Shown here: positions 24,186 through 32,635 of the stretch, one piece after another
Numbering within the stretch: the first letter of the stretch is position 1
Layout: each line of letters begins with the position of its first letter
From: Bifidobacterium santillanense
GTDB lineage: Bacteria > Actinomycetota > Actinomycetes > Actinomycetales > Bifidobacteriaceae
Reading direction: 5' to 3'
Length of the DNA stretch: 64,000 nt
Assembly (NCBI RefSeq): GCF_018555385.1
Contig: NZ_JAFEJS010000004.1
Span: 124,001-188,000, forward strand
Translations under genes and position numbers: made by a program
Notes under the pieces: generated by a model
Told to the model about the DNA's origin: nothing
What the model saw: the letters and a program-made list of their open reading frames with translations, nothing else
Database searches by the model: none

Positions 24186-25733
24186 ATGAACACCACCATC
24201 CAAAGCGCCACAATCGATCTGCTGCCCGATGAACGCTGGTGGGGAGGCCGTGCAGCGGACGGCCGACTCATGCCGTTCGGCGCACAGCCGTTCTCCTGCG
24301 ACCTGGCCACCTGGAAGCACGAGGACGGCCAGCTGCCCGAAGCCTCGAACCAGAGCGCGCCACTGCTGATCTCCACCTGCGGCCGGTATATATGGTGCGA
24401 CAAGCCGTTCGCGTTCTCCTTTGAAGACGGACACCTGACCGTGCAGGCCGATCATCCCGTCATCGTGCACGGCGATGGCGACGGCACGTTGCGCGACGCA
24501 TTCCTCGCCGCAAGCCGGAACCACTTCCCCCCGTCCGGCGCGACTCCCGCCAAGGCCATGTTCGCCAAACCGCAATACAACACGTGGATCGAAATGCCCT
24601 ACCGCCCGACCCAGCAGGCGGTGCTCGCCTACGCCGACGCGATGCTGGCCGCCGACATGCCCCCGGGCGTGCTGATGATCGACGACAAGTGGAGCCCCGA
24701 CTACGGAACCTGGACCTTCGACCCGGCCACGTTCCCGGACCCGCGGGAGATGCTCCGTCAGCTGCACGACAAGGGATTCGACGTCATCGTCTGGCTGGTG
24801 CCGTTCGTCAGCCCCGATTCCGCGGTGTTCCGCGAGCTCGAGGCGCGTGGACTCATGCTGCGCGACCGCCACGGACGCACGGCCATCCGCCGCTGGTGGA
24901 ACGGGCTGAGCGCCGTGCTCGACCTGAGCAACCCGGAAGCGAGACAGTGGATCCGCGGCCGGCTCGACGCGCTGTGCGAGCTCGGCGTGGACGGCTTCAA
25001 GTTCGACGGCGCCGACCTGTACGACTTCCACGACGACGATCTGCCGTCCACTCCGATGACGTCCAACGACATGTGCGAGCAGTGGGCCGCGATCGGCGTG
25101 CATTACCCGTTCAACGAGTTCCGCGCCTGCTGGAAGATGGGCGGACAGCCGCTCGCGCAAAGGCTTCAGGACAAGCCCGCCACCTGGGACGAGTACGGCA
25201 TCGGTTCGCTGATTCCGGAGATGCTGGCGCAGGGCATGATCGGGCAGCCGTTCGTCTGCCCCGATATGATCGGCGGCGGCGAAGTCAACAGCGCCAAGCA
25301 TTCGAACGTGGACCAGGAGTTCTTCGTCCGCTACGCGCAGATCGCAGCGCTTTCCCCGATGATGCAGTTCTCCACCGCCCCGTCCCGCGTGTTGGACGCC
25401 GATCATCTCGAAGCCGTGCGCAGGGCATTGGCCATTCGTGAGGAATACCTGCCGACGATTCTGCGGCTTGCCGATCATGCGGCGCAGACCGGCGAGCCGA
25501 TCATCCGCCCGATGGCCTACCACTTCCCCGACATGGATCCCGTCACCGATCAGTTCCTTCTGGGCAGTGACATCATCGTCGCCCCCTGCACACAGCGTCA
25601 TGCGGTTTCCCGGCGAGTGTCGATTCCCGAGGGGCGATGGCGTGCGGACGACGGTCGGATCATCACGGGACCTGCCGTCATCGACACGCCTTGCCCGCTT
25701 GACAGGCTGCCGCATTTCATGCGCGAAGACTGA
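24186..25733 (+). CDS. GH31 family alpha-glycosidase
   Basis: The 515-residue protein has the GH31 catalytic barrel. The nucleophile is in DGFKFDGAD (near residue 285), and VLMIDDKW and WLVPFVSPDS are typical. The overall pattern resembles the compact MYORG-like branch rather than the larger alpha-xylosidase or maltase types, so alpha-galactosidase or alpha-glucosidase activity is possible. No signal peptide is present, so it should act on sugars taken up by the adjacent ABC transporter. Its promoter carries the same operator as that of the transporter. Confidence 0.88.
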   Translation: MNTTIQSATIDLLPDERWWGGRAADGRLMPFGAQPFSCDLATWKHEDGQLPEASNQSAPLLISTCGRYIWCDKPFAFSFEDGHLTVQADHPVIVHGDGDGTLRDAFLAASRNHFPPSGATPAKAMFAKPQYNTWIEMPYRPTQQAVLAYADAMLAADMPPGVLMIDDKWSPDYGTWTFDPATFPDPREMLRQLHDKGFDVIVWLVPFVSPDSAVFRELEARGLMLRDRHGRTAIRRWWNGLSAVLDLSNPEARQWIRGRLDALCELGVDGFKFDGADLYDFHDDDLPSTPMTSNDMCEQWAAIGVHYPFNEFRACWKMGGQPLAQRLQDKPATWDEYGIGSLIPEMLAQGMIGQPFVCPDMIGGGEVNSAKHSNVDQEFFVRYAQIAALSPMMQFSTAPSRVLDADHLEAVRRALAIREEYLPTILRLADHAAQTGEPIIRPMAYHFPDMDPVTDQFLLGSDIIVAPCTQRHAVSRRVSIPEGRWRADDGRIITGPAVIDTPCPLDRLPHFMRED

Positions 25734-25895
25734 TTGCACGACTCGCGAAGACCACCACCCCTTCAGCCGATCGGATAAGGACGACCAAGAGACCGGCAGC
25801 ATAAGGGGTGAGCCGCACGGGCTAATATCGAATAGCGGCGTGGCGACGACGCGACCGCCGGCGCATCCCGCCGAAACACAACGCAAGAGGACCTC

Positions 25896-26945
25896 ATGAC
25901 CACCAGACAAGCCGGAACCCGACCGCCGACCAGCAAGGACGTCGCCGCCCTGGCGGGCGTATCCCAAAGCACGGTGTCGTTCGTCATCAACGGCAAGAAC
26001 ACCGTGTCCGAAGCGACGCGACGGCGGGTCGAGGAGGCGATGCGCAAACTCAACTACCAGCCGAACGCAGGCGCGCGCACGTTGAAGACGAACCGCACCA
26101 ACATCATCGCGCTGTTCGTGGAGATGAGCGAGACGATCGACGCCAACGAGACCACGCCGTACATCGACGCCATCGTGCGCAGCGCACGCGCACGCGATTA
26201 CGACGTCATCCTCACCACCACGCATGACGGCGTCGCCGCGCTCAAGCGCATGGCCGGCAAATCGATCTGCGACGGCTTCATTCTCATGGACGTCAGCCGC
26301 GAGGATCCCCGCATCCCCATCGCCGCCGAACTCAGCCAGCCCGTCACGCTCGTGGGCCGCGCCAACAACGCGCGGGGGCTGGATTGCGTGGACGCCGACG
26401 CCCGCAAGGCCGCGCTGTTGGCCGTGGACGAGCTCGCCGACACCGGGCATCACCATGTGACGATGGTCGGCACGCAATTGGGCACCGACCCGAATGCATA
26501 CAACTTCGTCGACGAGTTCTACAGCACCGCACACCGACGCGCGGATGAACGCGGGTTGGGATTCTCCATCGTGCAACGACTCGGCGAAGGTTGGCCCGGC
26601 ATCGAGAAGACCGTCGACCAGCTGCTGCTGCATGCCGACGACCGGCTTGGCATCATCGTCCGGCAGCCTCAGCCGACCGAATGGCTGCTGCGCACGTTGC
26701 GCCGGCACGACGTGATTCCCGGACGGGACGTCTCCGTGGTGTCGTACTGCTCGGACTACGCCGCGACATCATTCGAATGGCAGGTCACCAACGTATCCAC
26801 CACGCCTGAACGGCTGTCCGAACGAGCCGCCGGCCTGCTCTTCGACCGGCTCGAGGGCGATCGCAATCGCGATGCACGATGCGAGTTGATCGCGCCGGCA
26901 GGCATCACGCGACGATCCACCACCATCGATTGGACCAAGCGCTGA
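25896..26945 (+). CDS. LacI-family transcriptional regulator
   Basis: The 349-residue protein has an N-terminal LacI helix-turn-helix (KDVAALAGVSQSTVSFVING), the hinge helix, and a periplasmic-binding-protein-like effector domain ending with ITRRSTT. AAGAGG lies 5 bases before the ATG. It follows the GH31 gene by 162 bases on the same strand. It is the obvious candidate to bind the two TAATACGTAT-type palindromes at the divergent promoters. Confidence 0.93.
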   Translation: MTTRQAGTRPPTSKDVAALAGVSQSTVSFVINGKNTVSEATRRRVEEAMRKLNYQPNAGARTLKTNRTNIIALFVEMSETIDANETTPYIDAIVRSARARDYDVILTTTHDGVAALKRMAGKSICDGFILMDVSREDPRIPIAAELSQPVTLVGRANNARGLDCVDADARKAALLAVDELADTGHHHVTMVGTQLGTDPNAYNFVDEFYSTAHRRADERGLGFSIVQRLGEGWPGIEKTVDQLLLHADDRLGIIVRQPQPTEWLLRTLRRHDVIPGRDVSVVSYCSDYAATSFEWQVTNVSTTPERLSERAAGLLFDRLEGDRNRDARCELIAPAGITRRSTTIDWTKR

Positions 26946-26964
26946 GCTACGCCGACGACGCGCC
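26944..26964. repeat. 21-bp direct repeat, copy 1
   Basis: It begins at the stop codon of the LacI gene. It is identical over 21 bases to 27050-27070, which lies next to the nrdG stop. Confidence 0.9.
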
Positions 26965-27049
26965 ATCGTCACGATGCCTGACAGACGTCCTGAACGCGCG
27001 CGGCGTCAAGGCGCACCGAGGGAAGGCGTGCAAAGGCACGTCGACCAAG

Positions 27050-27070
27050 GAGCTACGCCGACGACGCGCC
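27050..27070. repeat. 21-bp direct repeat, copy 2
   Basis: Second copy, 106 bp away. Between and around the copies, GTCCTGAACG (26987) and CGTTCAGGAC (27070) form an inverted pair that reaches into the nrdG 3' end. Confidence 0.9.
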
Positions 27071-27072
27071 GT

Positions 27073-27792
27073 TCAGGACGCCTGTGCGCCTTCGCCGGCC
27101 TCGCGGTCCTTCAGATAGATCTCGGGGATGTCGCGCTCCTGGTCGTGGAGCTTGGCCCAGATGATGGGTTTGCCGGCCTCGAGGGACCTGGGCACGTCGA
27201 TGATGCGCTGGTTCCTCGAGCCGCGGAACTGCAGGAGCGAGTCCTTCTGGGTCTTGAGGTACCGCCCGTCGACGAGGACGTCGATGAGCTTCAGGAGCTC
27301 GATCTTGTCCGGGGTCTCCCCCGGCCTCATGAGCTCCTCCCACGTGTAGCCGGTCCACGACCAGATGTCCTTGGTCTTCCCGAACTCGCGGCGGATGCGC
27401 TCGGCGAGCGGCAGCAGCACGGGCGTGTTGAGCAGCGGCTCGCCGCCCAAAAACGTGATGCCCTGCACCCACGGCGCCCTGAGGTCCTCGATGATCCTGT
27501 CCTCGAGCTTCTGCGTGTACTCGTGACCCGCCTTGAAGTCCCAGATCGACGAGTTGAAGCAGTCGACGCAGTGGAACGGGCATCCGGACACGTACAGCGA
27601 GTTGCGCACGCCCTCCCCGTCGGTGACGACGAACGTCTTGTAGTCGGCGATCATCCGCTTCGACATGCGCCGCCCGTCCCACTGCCCCGCACGCGGATCA
27701 TTGGCCAGCCCGTTCGAAGGCACCGAAGGCCCCCGCCCGGTCTCCCCCGCAGCAAAATCCCGCCGAATCATCTCACGTGTCGTCTCGGCCAT
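27073..27792 (-). CDS. nrdG: anaerobic ribonucleotide reductase activating protein
   Basis: The 239-residue radical-SAM protein has the CxxxCxxC cluster motif in CPFHCVDC and the GGEPLL segment for SAM binding. It generates the glycyl radical on NrdD. It lies downstream of nrdD on the same strand, but 291 bases of inverted-repeat-rich sequence separate them. The ATG at 27792 was chosen; an in-frame GTG directly before it (27795) sits at a better distance from GGAAAGG and is an alternative start. It is somewhat longer than minimal NrdG at the N-terminus. Confidence 0.93.
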   Translation of the reverse strand: MAETTREMIRRDFAAGETGRGPSVPSNGLANDPRAGQWDGRRMSKRMIADYKTFVVTDGEGVRNSLYVSGCPFHCVDCFNSSIWDFKAGHEYTQKLEDRIIEDLRAPWVQGITFLGGEPLLNTPVLLPLAERIRREFGKTKDIWSWTGYTWEELMRPGETPDKIELLKLIDVLVDGRYLKTQKDSLLQFRGSRNQRIIDVPRSLEAGKPIIWAKLHDQERDIPEIYLKDREAGEGAQAS

Positions 27793-27830
27793 CACCGATT
27801 CCGCCTTTCCGTCGCCGTTCAGTCGATTCG

Positions 27831-27941
27831 GGGAGCGCCACCACCCCCAGTCGGCTGCCGCCGACAGCCCCCGCCAGCGGGGGCGGGCTTATGTTTTGAC
27901 AGTACCGTTGTGCGCGAACCGGAATCCGCCTTGGCGCTCCC
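27831..27941. repeat. outer inverted repeat of the nrdD-nrdG spacer
   Basis: The arms GGGAGCGCCA (27831-27840) and TGGCGCTCCC (27932-27941) enclose a GC-rich hairpin GCCCCCG/CGGGGGC near 27875. Together they could fold as a branched RNA. Confidence 0.65.
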
Positions 27942-27970
27942 ACCCAACCGTAACGTTGAGCGCAAACGGA

Positions 27971-28057
27971 GCGGCGGTTGCCGTAATACGTTGACCGACC
28001 GTAGGCTTGGCCGAGCGGCCTTGAGCGTGTCGGTCAACGTATTACGGCAACCGCCGC
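27971..28057. repeat. 29-bp perfect inverted repeat downstream of nrdD
   Basis: The arms 27971-27999 and 28029-28057 are perfectly complementary. The 29-base loop itself holds GGCC/GGCC. It starts 27 bases after the nrdD stop on the nrdD-nrdG transcript. It may act as a terminator or attenuator, or be an inserted palindromic element. Confidence 0.85.
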
Positions 28058-28083
28058 GGATACGAGCTTCGCGATACCAGTAG

Positions 28084-30483
28084 TTACTTGGTCTCTTCGA
28101 ACCACTCGCGAGTCGACCCGTCATCCAGCGTCACATGACCGGTCTCGCCGCTCATGTGCTTGACGCGGTGGGAGATCTCCTCGTGACGGCCGTGGACCAT
28201 CGGGCGGGACACCGGGTTGCCCAGGTAGCCGCAGGTGCGCTTGGTCACGTTGCACTTGTCCGGGTCGGAGTTGCCGCACTCGGGGCACTTGAAGCCCTCG
28301 TCGGTCGGCTCGAAGTCGCCCTGGAAGCCGCACACGAAGCAGTGGTCGATCGGCGTGTTGGTGCCGAGGTAGCCGATGCCGACGTTGTAGGCGTAGTCCC
28401 ACACGGCCTCGAGCGCCTTCGGGTTGTCCTGCAGGCACGGGTACTCGCAGTAGTTGATGAAGCCGCCGGAGGCGTAGTACGGGAAGTCCTTCTCGTAGTT
28501 GAGCTTCTCCATCGGGGTGGGCTGCAGCCACACCGGGTAGTGGAACGAGTTGGTGTAGAAGTCGTGGTCGGTGACGCCCTCGATGCGGCCGAACTTCTCG
28601 CGGTCCATGCGGTTGAAGCGGTCGGTGAGGGATTCGGCCGGCGTGGAGTACACGGAGTAGTGGTAGCCCTCCGCCTTGCTCCACTGCTTGCACAGCTCGT
28701 TCATGCGCTTGACGATGGACAGCGCGAACTCCTTGCCCTCCGGGTCCCAGCCGTGGTCGCGGATCCAGTTCTTGCCGTAGAACACGGCGGTGGTCTCCGC
28801 CAGTCCGATGTAGCCGAGGGACACGGTGGCGCGCTCGTTCTTGAACAGGGCGTCGACGCTGTCGTTGGCGCCGAGACGGCCGAAGGCGCCGAAGCGGAAC
28901 AGGGTCGGGGCGTTGACCGGGGTGGCCTGCTTGCAGCGCATGATGCGGAACTGCAGGGCCTGGTGCGCGACCTCCATGCGCTCCTCGAACAGCTTCCAGA
29001 AGCGGGCCTTGTCGCCGTGGGATTCGATGGCGATGCGCGGCACGTTGACGGAGACGACGCCGAGGTTCATGCGGCCGTCCTCCTCGTCCTTGCCGGTCTC
29101 CGGGTTGATCCAGCCCTGGAGGAAGGAGCGGCAGCCCATCGGCGCCTTGAAGGAGCCGGTGATCTTGACGATGTTCTCGTAGAACACGACGTCCGGGTAC
29201 ATGCGCTTGGTGGCGGACTCGAGCGCGAGCTGCTTGAGGTCGTAGTTCGGATCGCCCGGATCGGCGTTCACGCCGTGGCGCACGGTGAACACGAGCTTCG
29301 GGAAGATCGCGGTGTGGTGCTCCTTGCCAAGGCCGCGGATGCGGTTGAGCAGGATCGCGCGCTGGATCTCGCGGGCGAACCAGTCGGTGCCGAGGCCGAA
29401 GCCGACGGTCACGAACGGGGTCTGGCCGTTGGAGACGCGGTTGGAGTTAATCTGGTACTCCATGGTCTGCATGGCGTCGTAGATGGCCTTGCGGGTGCGG
29501 ATCTTGGCGAGGATCTCGCGCTCCTGCTCGAGCTCGTCGACGTCGGTGTGGAACGGCACGTCCATCGGCAGCGGCTCGCGGCCCTTCTCGAAGTGCAGCT
29601 TGGCCGGCTCGTTGGCCTTGGCGTTGGCGACCTGGCGGCGGGCGAACTCGATCGGCATGTCGTCCGGGATCATCTCGCGGGCCTCCTCGAGGAACTTCTC
29701 GTAGTCGAGGCGGGCGTAGACGGCGAGGTGCTCGTCGGCGCGGTTGGCGGTCTGGCCGCCGTACTGGCTGGAGGCCACGTCCTTCATGATCTGGGTGATC
29801 TGGGTGGCGGCGATGGCGATGGACTTCGGGGAGGCCATCGGCGCGTTGCCGAGGGTGAAGCCGTTGGCGAGCATGTCCCAGAAGTTCGGCAGGGAGCAGT
29901 TGGACTGCGCGGTGAACGGCGAGTAGTCGGCGTCGTGGAAGTGGATGTCGCCCTTCATGTGGGCGTTGGAGACGGCCGGCGGCAGCATGTTGAACGCGGC
30001 GGCCTTGGAGACGGCGCCGGCCAGCAGGTCGCGCTGGGTGGCGTAGACGTTGGCGTCCTTGTTGGCGTTCTCGTGGATGAGGGTCGGATCCTGGTTGATG
30101 AAGCGGGACACGGCCTCGTTGACGTCGGTGGCCTTGGCGCGCTGGATGTCCTTGTCGAGGCGGTAGTTGGTGTACGCGCGGGCGACGTCGTACAGGTGCG
30201 CGTCGATGAGGGCGTGCTCGACGAGGTTCTGGATGTCCTCGATCTTGGCGGGACCGGCGTAGCGCTCCTTGATCTCGCCTTCGACCTGGTTGGCGAAGCC
30301 GCGGATCATGGCGTCCTCCTCCGGGCCGATCTGCTTGTCCAGATCGCCGAAGGCGGCCTTGACGGCCTCGATGATGTTGATCGGGTCGAAGTCGACGATG
30401 CGGCCGTCGCGCTTCTCCACCTGCACCGTGCGGGCGGTGTTCTTGACGGTTGTGGTCGCTGCATCCATGACTGCGGTATCCAT
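28084..30483 (-). CDS. nrdD: anaerobic ribonucleoside-triphosphate reductase (class III)
   Basis: The 799-residue protein reduces ribonucleotides under anoxia. It has an N-terminal ATP-cone (VEKRDGRIVDFD), the catalytic ten-stranded barrel, and a C-terminal zinc site CFVCGF with CPECGN. The glycyl-radical segment is RTCGYLGNP. GGGAG lies about 6 bases before the ATG. The upstream region carries two NrdR-type boxes 31 bp apart. nrdG follows on the same strand. Confidence 0.97.
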   Translation of the reverse strand: MDTAVMDAATTTVKNTARTVQVEKRDGRIVDFDPINIIEAVKAAFGDLDKQIGPEEDAMIRGFANQVEGEIKERYAGPAKIEDIQNLVEHALIDAHLYDVARAYTNYRLDKDIQRAKATDVNEAVSRFINQDPTLIHENANKDANVYATQRDLLAGAVSKAAAFNMLPPAVSNAHMKGDIHFHDADYSPFTAQSNCSLPNFWDMLANGFTLGNAPMASPKSIAIAATQITQIMKDVASSQYGGQTANRADEHLAVYARLDYEKFLEEAREMIPDDMPIEFARRQVANAKANEPAKLHFEKGREPLPMDVPFHTDVDELEQEREILAKIRTRKAIYDAMQTMEYQINSNRVSNGQTPFVTVGFGLGTDWFAREIQRAILLNRIRGLGKEHHTAIFPKLVFTVRHGVNADPGDPNYDLKQLALESATKRMYPDVVFYENIVKITGSFKAPMGCRSFLQGWINPETGKDEEDGRMNLGVVSVNVPRIAIESHGDKARFWKLFEERMEVAHQALQFRIMRCKQATPVNAPTLFRFGAFGRLGANDSVDALFKNERATVSLGYIGLAETTAVFYGKNWIRDHGWDPEGKEFALSIVKRMNELCKQWSKAEGYHYSVYSTPAESLTDRFNRMDREKFGRIEGVTDHDFYTNSFHYPVWLQPTPMEKLNYEKDFPYYASGGFINYCEYPCLQDNPKALEAVWDYAYNVGIGYLGTNTPIDHCFVCGFQGDFEPTDEGFKCPECGNSDPDKCNVTKRTCGYLGNPVSRPMVHGRHEEISHRVKHMSGETGHVTLDDGSTREWFEETK

Positions 30484-30612
30484 CGCTTCTCCCTAGGTTC
30501 GATTACGTGAAATGGGCCTTTTCGGCCAGTCAGCCGCACGTCCGAAAGGGTGTTCCGAGGCGGGCTGGGCGGCCGCGTTTTCGCGGGCCTCAGATACTGT
30601 ACGGCATCCCCA

Positions 30613-30628
30613 ACCCTATATCTAGTTG
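30613..30628. promoter_or_regulatory. NrdR box 1
   Basis: ACCCTATATCTAGTTG resembles the NrdR consensus acaCwATATwGtgt. It is 31 bp from the second box, the spacing of three helical turns usual for NrdR pairs. Confidence 0.75.
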
Positions 30629-30643
30629 CGGCACGCCGTGGAA

Positions 30644-30659
30644 ACACTAGCAGTAGTGG
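30644..30659. promoter_or_regulatory. NrdR box 2
   Basis: ACACTAGCAGTAGTGG keeps the outer ACACTA and TAGTG half-sites. With box 1 it forms the paired site of this repressor upstream of nrdD. Confidence 0.75.
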
Positions 30660-30680
30660 TCAAACGGCGGAATAGAGCCA

Positions 30681-30698
30681 AATCACAAACGTGTGATT
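30681..30698. promoter_or_regulatory. 18-bp palindrome upstream of the NrdR boxes
   Basis: AATCACAAACGTGTGATT is a perfect inverted repeat with a 4-base centre. It looks like a dimeric regulator site distinct from NrdR, in a position suited to activation or extra repression of nrdD. No regulator can be assigned. Confidence 0.5.
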
Positions 30699-30739
30699 CA
30701 TGTAACAATCCCCGACGCCGCGTGTCGGGTTGACGACGA

Positions 30740-30766
30740 CGGCCCGGTCGGATGCCGACCGGGCCG
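30740..30766 (-). terminator. terminator of xseB
   Basis: A 12-bp perfect stem (30740-30751 with 30755-30766) with a 3-base loop lies 66 bases past the xseB stop. There is no T-run. Confidence 0.7.
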
Positions 30767-30832
30767 AAGCGTTCAACGGGATGTCCGGTGGACTTCCCGC
30801 AGGTGAGGCGAGAGCTGCGCTCGAAGGGGAAC

Positions 30833-31159
30833 TCAGTCGAGATTCGACTGCGTTCCCGCGGTGTCCGCCGTGGCCGCCTGCGCGCTCTGGGCGGCGTCGA
30901 GGCGGGCACGCACGTCGTTCAGCAGGCTCTGCGCGCGTCGGGCGAGGGCCTCTCCGATCTCCCACTGGCGCATCGACTGGTCGAGGTTGAGACCGCCGGC
31001 CTCGAGCGCCTGGACGGCCTGGATGAGCTTGTCGCGCGCCTCCTCGTACGGCATGTTGGCGATGAGCTCGCGCTCCTTGTCGGTCAGCGTCGAGGCGGGC
31101 GCGGCGGTCTCCTTGGCGACGGCCTGCTCGGTCTGCTCGTTCGCGGTCTTGTCGGTCAT
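30833..31159 (-). CDS. xseB: exodeoxyribonuclease VII small subunit
   Basis: The 108-residue protein has the XseB two-helix core (MPYEEARDKLIQAVQALEAG, then MRQWEIGEALARR) flanked by extra Ala/Thr/Gln-rich ends. It binds XseA to form the nuclease that trims single-stranded ends in repair. The ATG is set by GGAG at 9-10 bases and by the family N-terminus. It follows xseA by 89 bases. Confidence 0.93.
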   Translation of the reverse strand: MTDKTANEQTEQAVAKETAAPASTLTDKERELIANMPYEEARDKLIQAVQALEAGGLNLDQSMRQWEIGEALARRAQSLLNDVRARLDAAQSAQAATADTAGTQSNLD

Positions 31160-31248
31160 GACGTGTTCTCCTTGATGGTGCTTGATGATCCTTGATGATG
31201 GTCCGAAGCGACGTCCGAATATCGGGAATGCCGATCGGCGGCCGAGGC

Positions 31249-32538
31249 TCAGTCGGCGGTGGCGGTGATGACGCCCCGCTTGAGCGTCAGGGTGAGCTCG
31301 TCGCCGGAGGCGACGCCGGAGGCGTCGTCGAGCACGCGCCCGTCGGCGGTCTGCACGACGGCGTACCCGCGGTTCAGCGTGGACTGCGGGCTCAGCGCGG
31401 TGAGCGAGGCGTGCGCCTTCTCGATGGTCAGCGACGCGTCGTCGACCATGCGCCGCAGCCCGATGTCGAGGCGGGCGCGGGCGTCGTCGACGAACCGCTG
31501 GTGTGGCTCGAGCATCGTCAGCGGCTGGGTGAGGCTCGGACGGTTCGCGTAGCCCTCGATAAGGCGCACCTCGCCCTCCACGCGCGAGGAGATGCGCAGA
31601 CGCATGCGGCTCACGGCGTTGTCGACGAGCTGCCACTGCTCACGCACGTCCGGCACGACCTTCTTGGCGGCGTCGGTCGGCGTCGAGGCGCGCAAATCGG
31701 CCGCCAGGTCGATGAGCGTCCAGTCGTCCTCATGCCCGATGGCGGAGACGATCGGCGTCGCGCAGGCGGCGGCCGCGCGCACCACGCCCTCGTCGGAGAA
31801 GCCGACCAGGTCCTCGAACGCGCCGCCGCCGCGCGCCACGATGATCACGTCGACTTCGGGGTCGGCGTCGAGCCGGCGGATCGCCTCGATGATGTCGGGC
31901 GGGCACTGGGCGCCCTGCACGTGCGCGTGGACGATCTTGAACCGCACGGCCGGCCACCTCAGGTTCACGTTGGTGACGACGTCGCCCTCGGCGCGCGCCT
32001 GCGGGGCGCAGATCAGGCCGATGCACTTAGGGAATTCGGGCAGCGGGATCTTGTTCTCGGCGTCGAACAGTCCCTCGCCCTTGAGCTTCTTACGCAGCTC
32101 GTCGATCTGCTCCTTGAGGCCGCCGGCGCCGATCTTGCGGATGTCGTCGCCGATGAAGCTCAGCCTGGTCTGCTTGACCCAGATGTCGGCGCGGCCGTGG
32201 ATGACGACGCGGTCGCCCTGCCTGAACTGCGAGGCGGCGGCCGCGAAGTTGCGCCATCCGGACACGGACATCGCGATGTCCTCGAAGTCGTCGCGCACCG
32301 TGAGGTACGCGGATCCGGCGCGGCGCGTGTTGATCTCGGTGATCTGGCCGCAGATCCACGCCGCCGGCCATTTCGCCACGGCGTTGTGGAACTTCTGGCT
32401 CAGCACGCTCACCGGCCAGGGGTTCTCGGCCGTGGTCTCGGCGGCGAGCCTGGGCAGCTGGTCGAGCGGCCGCGGTCCCGCGGGAGCGCCCGGCGTCGAC
32501 TGTCCGGGTCCCCGATTGGCGTTCATGTCGTAACTCAT
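31249..32538 (-). CDS. xseA: exodeoxyribonuclease VII large subunit
   Basis: The 429-residue protein starts with an OB-fold (GQITEINTRRAGSAYLTVRD). The catalytic domain contains GGGAFEDLVGFSDE and the STPTDAAKK motif. It is the catalytic subunit of exonuclease VII with XseB. The minus-strand hexamer TATAGT ends just seven bases before the ATG at 32538, so transcription probably starts at or next to the start codon (leaderless mRNA). A GTG three codons upstream overlaps that box and is less likely. Confidence 0.95.
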   Translation of the reverse strand: MSYDMNANRGPGQSTPGAPAGPRPLDQLPRLAAETTAENPWPVSVLSQKFHNAVAKWPAAWICGQITEINTRRAGSAYLTVRDDFEDIAMSVSGWRNFAAAASQFRQGDRVVIHGRADIWVKQTRLSFIGDDIRKIGAGGLKEQIDELRKKLKGEGLFDAENKIPLPEFPKCIGLICAPQARAEGDVVTNVNLRWPAVRFKIVHAHVQGAQCPPDIIEAIRRLDADPEVDVIIVARGGGAFEDLVGFSDEGVVRAAAACATPIVSAIGHEDDWTLIDLAADLRASTPTDAAKKVVPDVREQWQLVDNAVSRMRLRISSRVEGEVRLIEGYANRPSLTQPLTMLEPHQRFVDDARARLDIGLRRMVDDASLTIEKAHASLTALSPQSTLNRGYAVVQTADGRVLDDASGVASGDELTLTLKRGVITATAD

Positions 32539-32539
32539 G

Positions 32540-32550
32540 GGCTCCACTAT
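32540..32550 (-). promoter_or_regulatory. -10 box of xseA, leaderless start
   Basis: TATAGT directly upstream of the xseA ATG. With normal spacing the transcript would begin at about the start codon. Confidence 0.55.
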
Positions 32551-32635
32551 AGTGAGCGCGGCCCCGCCCGGCGTCCTTTCGCCGATCCGGACGGATCGTT
32601 GTGGATAAGGCCGTGGATATCGCGGGGCTTCGGCG

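Noticed and set aside
27819..28124. Leftward 101-codon frame in the nrdD-nrdG spacer
   Set aside because: The frame is created by the inverted repeat (its peptide mirrors itself) and has no ribosome site.
30681..30698. FNR or CRP site for AATCACAAACGTGTGATT
   Set aside because: The half-sites are inverted relative to TGTGA-N6-TCACA and differ from TTGAT-N4-ATCAA. Kept only as an unassigned palindrome.
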